64,000 bases of DNA from JALZKA01 sp963786495 (GTDB taxonomy: Bacteria; Actinomycetota; Thermoleophilia; Solirubrobacterales; 70-9), in assembly GCA_963786495.1 (NCBI GenBank), contig CAWAZL010000002.1, positions 310,001-374,000 of the forward strand. The letters are read 5' to 3'. Shown piece by piece: positions 44,713 through 53,200 of the stretch. Made by a program: the position numbers and the translations under genes. Under the pieces are notes generated by a model, which was given only the letters and a program-made list of their open reading frames with translations, was not told the DNA's origin and searched no databases. How positions within the stretch are numbered: position 1 is the stretch's first letter; each line of letters opens with the position of its first letter.

Positions 44713-45534
44713 ATGGCGACAACACAAGAGGCTTCTGTCACGGAGCCCCACCAAAACGAGCGGAACATGACCGGGCCCACGCAGGCAATCCGGGCGACGA
44801 GCGTCTCCCACGGCTTCGGTGAGCTTGAGGTCCTCAACGGGATCGATCTCGGCGTCGCCGAGGGTGAGGTCGTCGGCCTGGTCGGACCCTCAGGCTGCGG
44901 CAAGTCCACCTTTCTCGAGCTCGTCTCGGGTCTCGCCGAGGCGCGCTCTGGCTCAATCGAAGTCGAGGGCGCCGGAGAGCCAAGCGCACGCCTTGCGAGC
45001 TGCGCGTACATGCCCCAGCGCGACCTTCTCTTTCCCTGGCTCTCGGCAATCGACAACGCCGCGCTCGCACCGCGGAACCGTGGCGAGTCGAAGCGCGCCT
45101 CGCGCGAAGAGGCGCTGCCGCTCTTCGCCCGCTTCGGGCTGGCGGAGTTCGCCGACGCAATGCCGAACGAGCTCTCGGGCGGCATGCGCCAGCGGGTCGC
45201 GTTCCTGCGGACGCTCCTCGCCGGCAAGCCCGTCCTTTTGCTCGACGAGCCGTTCGCCGCCCTGGACGCGATCACTCGCGGCGAGATGCAGGAGTGGCTG
45301 GCCGGCGCGCTCCTTGCCGAGCCGCGCACGGTCTTGCTCGTCACGCACGACGTGGAGGAAGCGCTGTACCTCTGCGACCGCGTGGCCGTCCTGTCGGCCA
45401 GGCCGGCGCGCATCGTCGCCGAACTGAAACCCAAGGCGCCGCGCTCGCTCGACCGCGCGGGTGCGGTCACCGACCGGGGGTTCACGGCGCTGCGCGAAGA
45501 GGCGCTGCGCGCGCTCAGGGAGCACTCGCGATGA
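44713..45534 (+). CDS. thiZ: Thiamine-precursor ABC transporter ATP-binding protein
   Basis: 273 residues. Walker A GPSGCGKST (58-66), Q-loop YMPQRDLLFPWLSA, signature LSGGMRQRVAFLRTLL, Walker B VLLLDEPFAALDA and switch LLVTHDVEEALYL. It resembles SsuB/TauB/ThiZ ATPases that serve NMT1-type receptors. The TPP riboswitch in its leader and the NMT1-like receptor two genes on mark it as the ATPase of a pyrimidine (HMP-type) thiamine precursor importer. The symbol is by context and not tested. ATGA overlap with the permease gene. Confidence 0.88.
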   Translation: MATTQEASVTEPHQNERNMTGPTQAIRATSVSHGFGELEVLNGIDLGVAEGEVVGLVGPSGCGKSTFLELVSGLAEARSGSIEVEGAGEPSARLASCAYMPQRDLLFPWLSAIDNAALAPRNRGESKRASREEALPLFARFGLAEFADAMPNELSGGMRQRVAFLRTLLAGKPVLLLDEPFAALDAITRGEMQEWLAGALLAEPRTVLLVTHDVEEALYLCDRVAVLSARPARIVAELKPKAPRSLDRAGAVTDRGFTALREEALRALREHSR

Positions 45535-46310
45535 AGAAGGTCCTCCTGCCCCTGGCCGTCGTCGCTTTGCTCATTGCCATCTGGGAGGTGCTGGCCCAAA
45601 CCGGCACCCTGGCCGACCTGCTCGGGATCCGCGAGTCGGTGTCCGACGTGATCGTCCCGGCGCCCACCGACGTCGCCCAGTCGCTATGGGACGATCGCGA
45701 GCTGCTCGTCGACAACGGCTGGATCACGCTTCAGGAAATGCTGGGCGGCCTCCTCATCGCGTTCGCCCTGGGCGTCGGTTTCGCGATCGTGCTCCACCTC
45801 TCCGAGACGATGCGGCGCGCGTTCTACCCGATCCTCGTCGCCTCGCAGACCATCCCGATAGTCGCGATCGCCGCGGTGCTTGTGATCTGGCTCGGCTTCG
45901 GGATCGGCCCGAAGCTTGCCGTCGTCGCGCTGATCTGCTTCTTCCCCATCACGGTCAACATGCTCGACGGCCTCCGCTCGGTCGACCCGCAGGCTGTGCG
46001 GATGATGCGCACGCTCGACGGCAGCCGCGGCGTGATCCTACGCCGCCTCGAGCTGCCCTACTCGATGCCGCAGTTCTTCTCGGGCGCGAAGATCGCGGTC
46101 GCGATCGCGCCGATCGGTGCCGTGCTCGGCGAGTTCGTCGGCGCGAACGGCGGGCTCGGCTACCTCATCACCCAGGCGAACGCGAACCTGCTGACCGCCA
46201 GGGTGTTCGCCTCGATCGTCGTGCTCTCGGCGTTCGCCCTGTTCCTTTTCCTCCTGATCGTGGTGGCGGAGCGCCAGCTCGCGCCATGGGGCAAAAAGGA
46301 GCTCGGATGA
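45531..46310 (+). CDS. thiX: Thiamine-precursor ABC transporter permease
   Basis: 259 residues from ATG 45531, six membrane segments. EAA loop MMRTLDGSRGVILRRLELPY with A-x-x-x-G kept as LDGSRG, then FFSGAKIAVAIAPIGAVLGE. The N-terminal helix and the PAPTDVAQSLWDDRELL stretch are standard for NMT1-linked permeases. Start and stop both overlap the neighbours by four bases. The exact substrate is inferred from the TPP riboswitch. Confidence 0.88.
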   Translation: MKKVLLPLAVVALLIAIWEVLAQTGTLADLLGIRESVSDVIVPAPTDVAQSLWDDRELLVDNGWITLQEMLGGLLIAFALGVGFAIVLHLSETMRRAFYPILVASQTIPIVAIAAVLVIWLGFGIGPKLAVVALICFFPITVNMLDGLRSVDPQAVRMMRTLDGSRGVILRRLELPYSMPQFFSGAKIAVAIAPIGAVLGEFVGANGGLGYLITQANANLLTARVFASIVVLSAFALFLFLLIVVAERQLAPWGKKELG

Positions 46311-47320
46311 CGCATCGGCGTCGACTCTTCTTGGCGTGGGTGGTCCTGGGGGCCTCGGTTCTCGCCGGCTGTGGCGAGAAGGAGGAGTCCATCCGCGGCG
46401 GCGAAGCCGAGCAGCTCGAGCTGATGCTCGACTTCTTCGTGAACCCCGACCACGCCGGCATCTACTCGGCGCTCGAAAACGGGCACTTCGAGGGAGCCGG
46501 GCTCGACGTGAGGCCGCGGGTGCCGTCGGACCCGGCTGCTCCGATAAAGCTCGTCGCCTCGGGTCAGGCAGACCTGGCGGTGAGTTATGAGCCCGAGGTC
46601 CTTCTCGCCCGCGACCAGGGCCTACCAGTCGTCGCCGTGGCCGCGATCGTTCCCGAGCCTCTCACTTCGCTGATCTCGCTTCCTGACGCAGGCATCGCCG
46701 ATCCGTCGGACCTCCGGGGCAAGACGGTCGCGACGGCCGGGATCCCCTACCAGGACGCGTTCATCGGCCGCATCCTGCGCGACGCGCGGATCTCCGAGAA
46801 CGAGATCGACCAGGTGAGCGTCGGCCTGGGGCTCGAGCAGGCCGTCCTCTCCGGCAAGGCCGATGCCATGCTCGGCGGCTTTGCGAACATCGAGGGCGTC
46901 TCGCTCGAAGAGCGCGACGAGAACCCACGCGTTGTCCCGGTCGACGAGCTTGGGATCCCCACCTACGACGAGCTTGTCCTGGTCGCCAGCTCGGAACAAG
47001 TTGAAGAGGACCCGGAGGCGATCCGCCTGTTCATCGCAGCCCTCGAGCGCGGGACTGAGGACGCTGTCGAGGATCCCGAAGCTGCGACCGACGCGATCCT
47101 CAAGGCCGGCGACGGCCTGGACCCCAAGCTGACCGCGGCAGAGATCGACGCGACGCTTCCGCTTCTCCTGCCGCGGGGCAAGAAGCCATACGGCTACATG
47201 GACGAAGCCGAGTGGGACGAGTTCGCCGGCTTCCTGGCCGACGAGGGCTTCATCAAGGCCCGCCCCGAGCCGGGAGACGGCTTCACAAACGAGCTCCTCC
47301 CGGGCGAAGTCCCGGAGTAG
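46307..47320 (+). CDS. thiY: Thiamine-precursor-binding lipoprotein (ThiY/NMT1-like)
   Basis: 337 residues. Signal with lipobox VLAGCG; the mature protein begins LELMLDFFVNPDHAGIYSAL, the NMT1/THI5 signature for pyrimidine-precursor receptors. Then GLDVRPRVPSDPAAPIKLVA and LAVSYEPEVLLARDQGLPVV, GKTVATAGIPYQDAFIGRIL, a linker helix and the second lobe to the end. Third gene of the riboswitch-controlled operon; a strong hairpin follows at 47329-47370. Confidence 0.87.
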   Translation: MTHRRRLFLAWVVLGASVLAGCGEKEESIRGGEAEQLELMLDFFVNPDHAGIYSALENGHFEGAGLDVRPRVPSDPAAPIKLVASGQADLAVSYEPEVLLARDQGLPVVAVAAIVPEPLTSLISLPDAGIADPSDLRGKTVATAGIPYQDAFIGRILRDARISENEIDQVSVGLGLEQAVLSGKADAMLGGFANIEGVSLEERDENPRVVPVDELGIPTYDELVLVASSEQVEEDPEAIRLFIAALERGTEDAVEDPEAATDAILKAGDGLDPKLTAAEIDATLPLLLPRGKKPYGYMDEAEWDEFAGFLADEGFIKARPEPGDGFTNELLPGEVPE

Positions 47321-47328
47321 CCGAAGCA

Positions 47329-47370
47329 AACGTCCGTCGCTACCCCCTATAGGGGGTGCTCACGGACGTT
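47329..47370. terminator. Long hairpin between convergent thiY and small membrane gene
   Basis: Outer stem AACGTCCGT (47329-47337) with ACGGACGTT (47362-47370), inner stem ACCCCCTATAGGGGGT (47342-47357), separated by 4-base bulges. Lies 8 bases after the thiY stop and 15 bases after the stop of the convergent gene, so it could end both. No T-run. Confidence 0.65.
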
Positions 47371-47385
47371 CGCCGACGAGAGGGA

Positions 47386-47550
47386 TCAGCGAGAGAAGGC
47401 GCCCGGCTGCTTAGCCGGACGATTGGTGTCTTCGGTGGTGAGCGTCACCAATGTGACGACGGCAAGGAGCGTCGCCGCGACGCCGATGATGAGGACGTCT
47501 ATGAAGCCCAACGGCGCCGCTGCGCCCGGGGCGGTCGTGATCGCCGTCAC
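47386..47550 (-). CDS. Small single-pass membrane protein
   Basis: 54 residues from GTG 47550. A Gly/Ala-rich start (TAITTAPGAAAPLG), one membrane helix (DVLIIGVAATLLAVVTLVTL) and a polar tail ending AFSR. It occupies what would otherwise be a 312-base gap between thiY and the peroxiredoxin gene. Sequence is biased as a real membrane gene (regular third-position GC, clean hydrophobic run). No homologue recognised; unknown function. A short hairpin TGCGG-TAG-CCGCA lies upstream at 47575-47587. Confidence 0.55.
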   Translation of the reverse strand: MTAITTAPGAAAPLGFIDVLIIGVAATLLAVVTLVTLTTEDTNRPAKQPGAFSR

Positions 47551-47632
47551 CGCGGCTACTCGACGCCCTCAGTATGCGGTAGCCGCACACTCAGGGCAAC
47601 GAAGCACGAAGCGCGGATCGTATGTTTGGGGC

Positions 47633-48094
47633 ATGAGCCTGAACGTTGGAGACACGGCGCCTGATTTCACCCTCGAGGGGACGGAGGGCCCGTTCACGTT
47701 GTCCGAGCACCGCGGTGAGCGCGTCGTCCTCCTCTTCTATCCCGGCGATGACACGCCGACCTGCACGAAGCAATTCTGCGCATACCGCGACGCGTCGGAC
47801 GAGATGGCCGAGCTCAACGCGATCTTCGTCGGCATTTCGACCCAGGACATGACTTCGAAGGAGTCCTTCAAGGGCAAGTACGGGCTGACCACGCCGCTTC
47901 TGGCCGACACCGACGCTGAGGTCTCGAGGGCGTACGGCGTCTACGCGAAGCGCTTCTCCATGGCAAAACGCACCGTCTTCATCGTCGACGAGGAGGGCAA
48001 GATCGCCCACGAGCACGGCAACTTCCTCTCGATGTCATTCGACGACGTCGGCACGATCAGAGAAGCGCTCGAAAAGCTTCCGGCCAAGGCCTAA
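47633..48094 (+). CDS. Peroxiredoxin (BCP/AhpE-like)
   Basis: 153 residues from ATG 47633. VGDTAPDFTLEGTEG opening and the peroxidatic motif GDDTPTCTKQFCAYRD with C44 and a second cysteine C49 five residues on, as in atypical 2-Cys BCP/PrxQ enzymes. Then TDAEVSRAYGVYAKRFSMAK and RTVFIVDEEGKIAHEH. Reduces hydroperoxides with a thioredoxin-like donor. ATG 47633 begins the fold; the in-frame upstream start (47423) would cross the small antisense gene and is rejected. Confidence 0.93.
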   Translation: MSLNVGDTAPDFTLEGTEGPFTLSEHRGERVVLLFYPGDDTPTCTKQFCAYRDASDEMAELNAIFVGISTQDMTSKESFKGKYGLTTPLLADTDAEVSRAYGVYAKRFSMAKRTVFIVDEEGKIAHEHGNFLSMSFDDVGTIREALEKLPAKA

Positions 48095-48109
48095 GCCGGG
48101 CCGGCGAGA

Positions 48110-48541
48110 CTAGCCGCGGCGCTCGGCGAAGAAGTCCTTCAGGAGCTTCGATGCCTCGTCGGCCATAAGGCCCGAGTCCACCTTTGGCCGATGGTTGAGC
48201 CTGGGGTCGTTGAGGATGTCGAGGACGGATCCGGCCGCTCCGGCCTTCGGGTCCGCGGCTGCGAAGACCACGCGCGGGACGCGCGCCAAGACGATCGCGC
48301 CCGCACACATTGCACAGGGCTCAAGCGTCACGTAGAGCGTCGTCGCGGGAAGGCGCCAGCCGCCGCGCCCGCTTGCCGCTGCCTGCAGCACCAGCATCTC
48401 GGCGTGCGCGGTTGGGTCGTTTCGGCGCTCTCGCTCGTTCCCGGCGAACGCGATGGCATGCCCTTCGCTCGCGATGACCGCGCCGATGGGGACGTCGCCA
48501 AACTGGGCGGCCCGCGCCGCCTCGCTCAGCGCAAGCTCCAT
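48110..48541 (-). CDS. tadA: tRNA adenosine deaminase
   Basis: 143 residues from ATG 48541. Zinc site TAHAEML (H46, E48) and PCAMCAGA (C76, C79), then AGAAGSVLDILNDPRLNHRP, which is typical for TadA against cytosine deaminases. Makes inosine at the wobble base of tRNA-Arg(ACG). A longer in-frame reading to 48616 would overlap the end of the upstream universal stress gene and gives no extra fold. It ends 15 bases from the convergent peroxiredoxin gene. Confidence 0.9.
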   Translation of the reverse strand: MELALSEAARAAQFGDVPIGAVIASEGHAIAFAGNERERRNDPTAHAEMLVLQAAASGRGGWRLPATTLYVTLEPCAMCAGAIVLARVPRVVFAAADPKAGAAGSVLDILNDPRLNHRPKVDSGLMADEASKLLKDFFAERRG

Positions 48542-48585
48542 CAGCTCCGAGTCGCGCTCGGAGAAACCCTTCCCCACGGTCGGGC

Positions 48586-49029
48586 TTAGGTGGTCCGCAC
48601 GATGTACACGCCACACGGCGCGTGGTGCGAGACCTTGTTCGGCACGCTCCCGAGGAGGAAGCGCGAAACGCCGGTCATCCCCTTGTTGCCGACCACGATC
48701 AGGTCCGCCCCGGTCTCCTCGGCCACGTCCAGAATCGCATCTGCCGGGTCACCCTCGCGCGGATGTACGTTCACCTCGATGTCGGCCTCTCGCGCCTTGC
48801 CCGAAGCCAGGTCGAGGTTCGCGTTGACATCCTCTCGTGGACCGACGCCGTAGGCGACGTCCCCTGGGACCTGAGTCTTCTCCTCGCGGAGGCGATCCGA
48901 GGGCACCGGCTGGTACGCGCTCACGATCTCGAGCGCCGCGCCGTGAGCTCTTGCGAGCTCCGTCGCGTGTGCGACCGCCGTCTTCGCCGTCTCCGACCCG
49001 TCAGTTCCGACCACGATCCGATTGAACAA
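48586..49029 (-). CDS. Universal stress protein (UspA family)
   Basis: 147 residues, one Usp domain. RIVVGTDGSETAKTAVAHAT at the start and the ATP-binding G-x2-G-x9-G-(S/T) motif in GNKGMTGVSRFLLGSVPNKV, followed by HHAPCGVYIVR. So it should be an ATP-binding type. The 50-residue middle loop has more charges than usual. Divergent from a tiny membrane gene at 49075 and co-directional with tadA. Confidence 0.92.
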   Translation of the reverse strand: MFNRIVVGTDGSETAKTAVAHATELARAHGAALEIVSAYQPVPSDRLREEKTQVPGDVAYGVGPREDVNANLDLASGKAREADIEVNVHPREGDPADAILDVAEETGADLIVVGNKGMTGVSRFLLGSVPNKVSHHAPCGVYIVRTT

Positions 49030-49074
49030 GGCAACCCCTTCCGGACACCAGTTGACGAGGGCATACTAATCGCC

Positions 49075-49161
49075 GTGCCCCGCAGCTGGATCATCTCAAT
49101 GACCATCCTGGTCGCCTGCCTCCTCGCGTCGATGGTGATCGCCTCGATAAAGCTGTTCTGA
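49075..49161 (+). CDS. Candidate tiny membrane peptide
   Basis: GTG 49075 opens 28 codons: PRSWIISMTILVACLLASMV followed by IASIKLF and a TGA, five bases before the phosphotriesterase-like gene. Nearly the whole peptide is one hydrophobic helix with a basic start. No clear ribosome site. It may be a leader or real small protein; kept with low confidence. Confidence 0.35.
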   Translation: MPRSWIISMTILVACLLASMVIASIKLF

Positions 49162-49165
49162 GAGG

Positions 49166-50170
49166 ATGCGCCACATGGCGCAAGTGCAGACGGTCAGGGG
49201 TCCGATCGAGGCCTCCGAGCTTGGCGAGACGCTCATCCACGAGCACCTCATGTCGCGCGACGAAGCGATCCTCATTCAGTTCCCGCAGATGGGCACCGTT
49301 CGCGAGGGCCCCATCAAGGGCGTCACTTCCGAGGAGGCGGAAGATGTCGCTGCCGAGTTCATGGCCGCGGCAGTCGAGCGGGGTGTCAAGACGGTGGTCG
49401 AGCCCTCGTGCATGTACCTGGGCCGCGACGTCCGCCTGATGAAGCGCGTCTCGGAGAAAACCGGCATCCAGATCGTCCCGTGCACCGGCATCTACACCTA
49501 CGACCACCTCCCCACCCCGCTCGTCACCCGCGACGCGGATCAGATCGCAGACCTCTTCGTCCACGACATCGAACATGGAATCCAGGGGACCGACATCAAG
49601 GCCGCCTTCCTCAAGTGCGCCGCCGACGAGCCCGGCGTCACCGAGAACGTCGAAAAGGTCCACCGCGCGGTCGCCCGCGCCAGCCTCCGGACCGGCCTCC
49701 CGATCATGGCCCATTCCCGCCCCGCCTCGGACACGGCTCCCCGGCAGATCGAGATCTTCGCCGAGGAAGGCGTCGACCTGAACAAGGTGCAGATCGCCCA
49801 CTGCGGCGACTCTCCCGACCCCGACTACATCGAAAGCCTGATCGAGAAGGGCGTTTGGGCCGGGCTCGACCGCTACGGGATCGAGATGTATCAGCCGTTC
49901 GAGCCGCGGATCGCGGCACACCTCGCCCTGCTCGAGCGCGGCTATGCCGATCGCGTCTTCGTCTCAGCCGACTCCTGCGCGACGATCGACTGGTTCTCTC
50001 CTGAGGCCGTTCAGGATCTGGCCGCCGGCGGCGCGGTGAAGGACTGGACGATCAAGATCGTCCACGACCGGGTGCTTCCTGCGCTTCGCGAGGGCGGCAT
50101 GACCGAGGAGCAGGAGCACACGATGCTTTACGAGAACCCGGTCCGCTGGCTGACGGGCGCTGGGGTCTGA
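49166..50170 (+). CDS. Phosphotriesterase-like metal-dependent hydrolase
   Basis: 334 residues (ATG 49166 or 49175). Amidohydrolase barrel of the PTE/PLL group: LIHEHLMS (H25, H27), carboxylated-lysine strand AAFLKCA, LPIMAHSRPASDTAP, VQIAHCGDSPDPDY and final metal Asp in FVSADSCA. Members are lactonases, phosphotriesterases or aryldialkylphosphatase-like; true substrate unknown. The end GGGGTCTGA (GV, stop) forms part of a GGGGTCTGACCC motif seen again 44 bases on. Confidence 0.88.
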   Translation: MRHMAQVQTVRGPIEASELGETLIHEHLMSRDEAILIQFPQMGTVREGPIKGVTSEEAEDVAAEFMAAAVERGVKTVVEPSCMYLGRDVRLMKRVSEKTGIQIVPCTGIYTYDHLPTPLVTRDADQIADLFVHDIEHGIQGTDIKAAFLKCAADEPGVTENVEKVHRAVARASLRTGLPIMAHSRPASDTAPRQIEIFAEEGVDLNKVQIAHCGDSPDPDYIESLIEKGVWAGLDRYGIEMYQPFEPRIAAHLALLERGYADRVFVSADSCATIDWFSPEAVQDLAAGGAVKDWTIKIVHDRVLPALREGGMTEEQEHTMLYENPVRWLTGAGV

Positions 50171-50220
50171 CCCGAAGAACCGAGCGAGTTCGGGCCGCGG
50201 AGCGTTAGGGGTCTGACCCC
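50162..50220. repeat. Two GGGGTCTGACCC motifs in a convergent gene gap
   Basis: GGGGTCTGACCC at 50162-50173 (overlapping the phosphotriesterase stop) and GGGGTCTGACCCC at 50208-50220, immediately before the stop of the convergent giant protease gene. The same near-palindrome occurs three times at 12518-12597, also at gene ends. REP-like behaviour is inferred. Confidence 0.6.
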
Positions 50221-50221
50221 T

Positions 50222-53200
50222 CTACCTGCGGAGGACGGTCTCACACCGTCTGACGCGGTCCCTTCGATCGACCTTCGCTTCGTCGTTTCCGGGGCCGCAG
50301 GTGACGATGTCCGTGCCCTGCCCGCGAGCCCGGAGCTTGTCGTCGCCCTTCCCGCCTCTGAGGCGGTCGTCATCAGGGCCACCACGCAGCTTGTCTCCGC
50401 CTCCATTCCCGCTGAGGCGGTCGGCGCCCTTGCCTCCGATCACGCAGTCGTCTCCCTTGACCGCCGACACCTGGTCGTCACCCTCGAGCGCTCTGATCCG
50501 GTCGCCGTCGGCGGTGCCATGGAGGTCGTCCGGGCCAGCGGTGCCGGTGATGGGGTTCGAGCACGGGCCGGGCGGCTCGACCGCGCCGCGGTCGATGGAC
50601 GCCACCCGGCCGATGTTGCCTTGGTCGTCCACGGCGCGGATCGCGACGTAGCGCAGCGCTTCGGCCGGGAAGGCGTAGGTCTGCGAATCGCCGGGGGCGG
50701 CCGGATCCGGGGCGCCTTCAAGCTCGGTCGCCGCGTCGAAGTTCGACTCGTCGACCGGGATCGCTGACGTCCTGATCTCGTACGACGCTGCCGTGCCGCA
50801 CATGAGGTCGTCGCCGGGAGCTGTGAACTCGAAGCCATCCTGATCGGGGACGATCACCACGTCAGACGGGTTTCCCGGCAAGACGGCGTCGCGGCGGGAA
50901 TCGCCCGAGTTTGCGTTGTCGTGGTGGAACCGCGGGGAAGAGGCCGGAGCGCACGGACCGGCGGTGGTCGCGTAGCCGTTGATGTAGCCGGAGCGAGTCA
51001 GGTTCACCACGATCCGCTTTGCCGAATCGTCGGTGTCGAGCGTGCCGAACGTTCCGAGAAGCGGCGTCGCAATAGTCCAGTCGGTGGACAGCTTTGGCCA
51101 AGCGCTTGATGTTGGCTGGCCCGCGCCGGTCAGCGCGACGACGTCCATCGAGGCAGTACCGGCGACGATCTCTTCACCCGCCGAACCACCCACGTCGCCG
51201 ATGGCGGGGCCGGTCAGGAACGATAGATCATTCACGGGCGATGGAAAGCCCGTGCGCATCAGGCCCGTGGCCGGGTCCCACGCCGCATAGAAGTCCTGGC
51301 CGCCAGTCTGGTAATCGTTCAGCGCCAGGTCAAGGGCGCGGATGATCCCGGCCGCCGGCGCGACGAAGGTCGGCTGCGAGCCGCCGAGGTCGCCGAAGGC
51401 GGGCAAGCCGACCGCGGGCAAGACCGGGCGGTCAATTTGGCCGGAGCCCTGAGAGATCTCGGACGAGAGCACCTTCGGCTGGCCCGACTCCTCGCCGAGG
51501 CACGATGTGCCATCGGGGTTCAAAAGATAGGCCGGTCCGGCCGCCGGGATCGTCCCAATCTTCGGCCCGGACCCACCAGAAGAACAATCGAGCTCGGCGA
51601 TGACGGGAGAGCCGTTGATGCCCTCGCCGACGAGCGGTAGGAGCTCGGCGAGGGCGATGCCGATCGGCCGCGGCCAGCCTGAAGCGAAGGCGGTGGTGCC
51701 CGAAGCCGGAGCGTCCGGGTCACCGTCCGGCTTGATCGCATAGACGCGCCCGTTCGCGAACTGGAGGAGACCGGCGGGTGCGAGGAGGTTCAGGATGGGC
51801 GAAGTCGACGGCGCAACCGCCCATGCGCCTTCGCTGCCTTCTTCGACCGCGTACTCCTCGTTCGTGCCGACGATGATCTCCGGGCGCGGGTCGCCCGACA
51901 CGTCGCCGACCGCCGGCGTGTCCACGATCGGGCCCTGCTGGAGCGATGGCCCGGCGTCGGCGGCAAAGGTCACCTTGTGCGTCGCGGGATCGACCGACGC
52001 GACCTTCGTCTGGTCGACGGCCAGGACGGGGAAGCCGCTGACGGGAGTGCCGTCGTGGTTCCACGCGTAGACGTGTCGGTCAAGGCCCGCCGCGATCAGC
52101 TCGAGCTTTCCGTCGTCGTTCTGGTCGAGGTCCGCGAGAACGGGCGAGCCGAGGAAACCACGCTGTGTCCGGTTGCGGTTGCCTTGGCGCACGTTCTGGA
52201 AGGGGGTAAGCGGCGCGCCGGAGAACTCCTTGGTCGATTCGGCTTCGAAGACGATGCTGCCGTCCGGATCCCAGCCGTAGATCTGCCCCTCGAAGTCGGC
52301 CGCGTAGACCTCCGGGATGCCGTCGTGGTTGGCGTCACCCACGGCAACGCCCGCCACGATGCTGCCGCCGACACCGGTGTCCAGGGCGCCCGTGTCGTAT
52401 CCAGGCGAGGCGGCGTGCGAGGCAACGAAGCTGGGCGTATCCCCGCGAACGGGCCAGTTGTCCAGCTCGCCGATGACACCTGTCTCCGGGTCGCGCGTGT
52501 ACGCGTGGACGAAACCGTCCGCTGTCGCGGCGATCAGCTCGTTGCGGTTGTCGCCGTCGAGGTCCGCGAGCGCCGGTGAGGACTCGCCGTCCGAGCCAAG
52601 CTTGCGGGGGAAGCCGTCGAGCATGTCCTGGTCGCGGTGGAGGTAGAGCGCGCGCTGGTCTTCACCGGTGATGGCGGGCGGCCCGGCGACCGAGGCGAGG
52701 ACCTTGACGACGAACCCATAGGGCGCAACGTTCGGGCGGCCCGCCGCGGTCTGAGCGAGCGTGCCCGGCTCGCGCCCGTCGAAGGTGCCGGCGGTCGCCG
52801 GAAAACGCGATTTCAGATCGGCGAGGTTGAGCTCGGCGAGAACACCGTCGAACGACGTCGTTCGTGTGGATCCGTTGCAGTGGGTCGAGGGGACCGGCTT
52901 GAAATCGCCGGGCGGCGTCTGTGTGGTCGTGCGGTTGTTCGGGTAGTGCCCCGGCGCAACGAGGACCTGGCAGGTGTACGGGCGGCCGCGCGCGTACACC
53001 TCGCCTTCCACAGCCGCGGTCGGCTGCGTTGGGTCGATCTGGTCGAACCACTCGGGCGAGGTGATCTCAACCTCTGGCGGCACGTTCGACCTGACGGTGG
53101 GGTCGCCGAACGGCCGTGGCACCAGGGCGTTGACGCCGTGGGAGACGTTCACCCGGCCGTAGCCGTAGAACTGATCGTGGCCGCCGCGCGCGGGATAGCG

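Noticed and set aside
50222..50520. GC-rich repeats at the 3' ends of both giant proteases, considered as mobile or recombination repeats
   Set aside because: They encode the Gly/Asp RTX-like repeats; similarity follows the protein motif and stays in frame.
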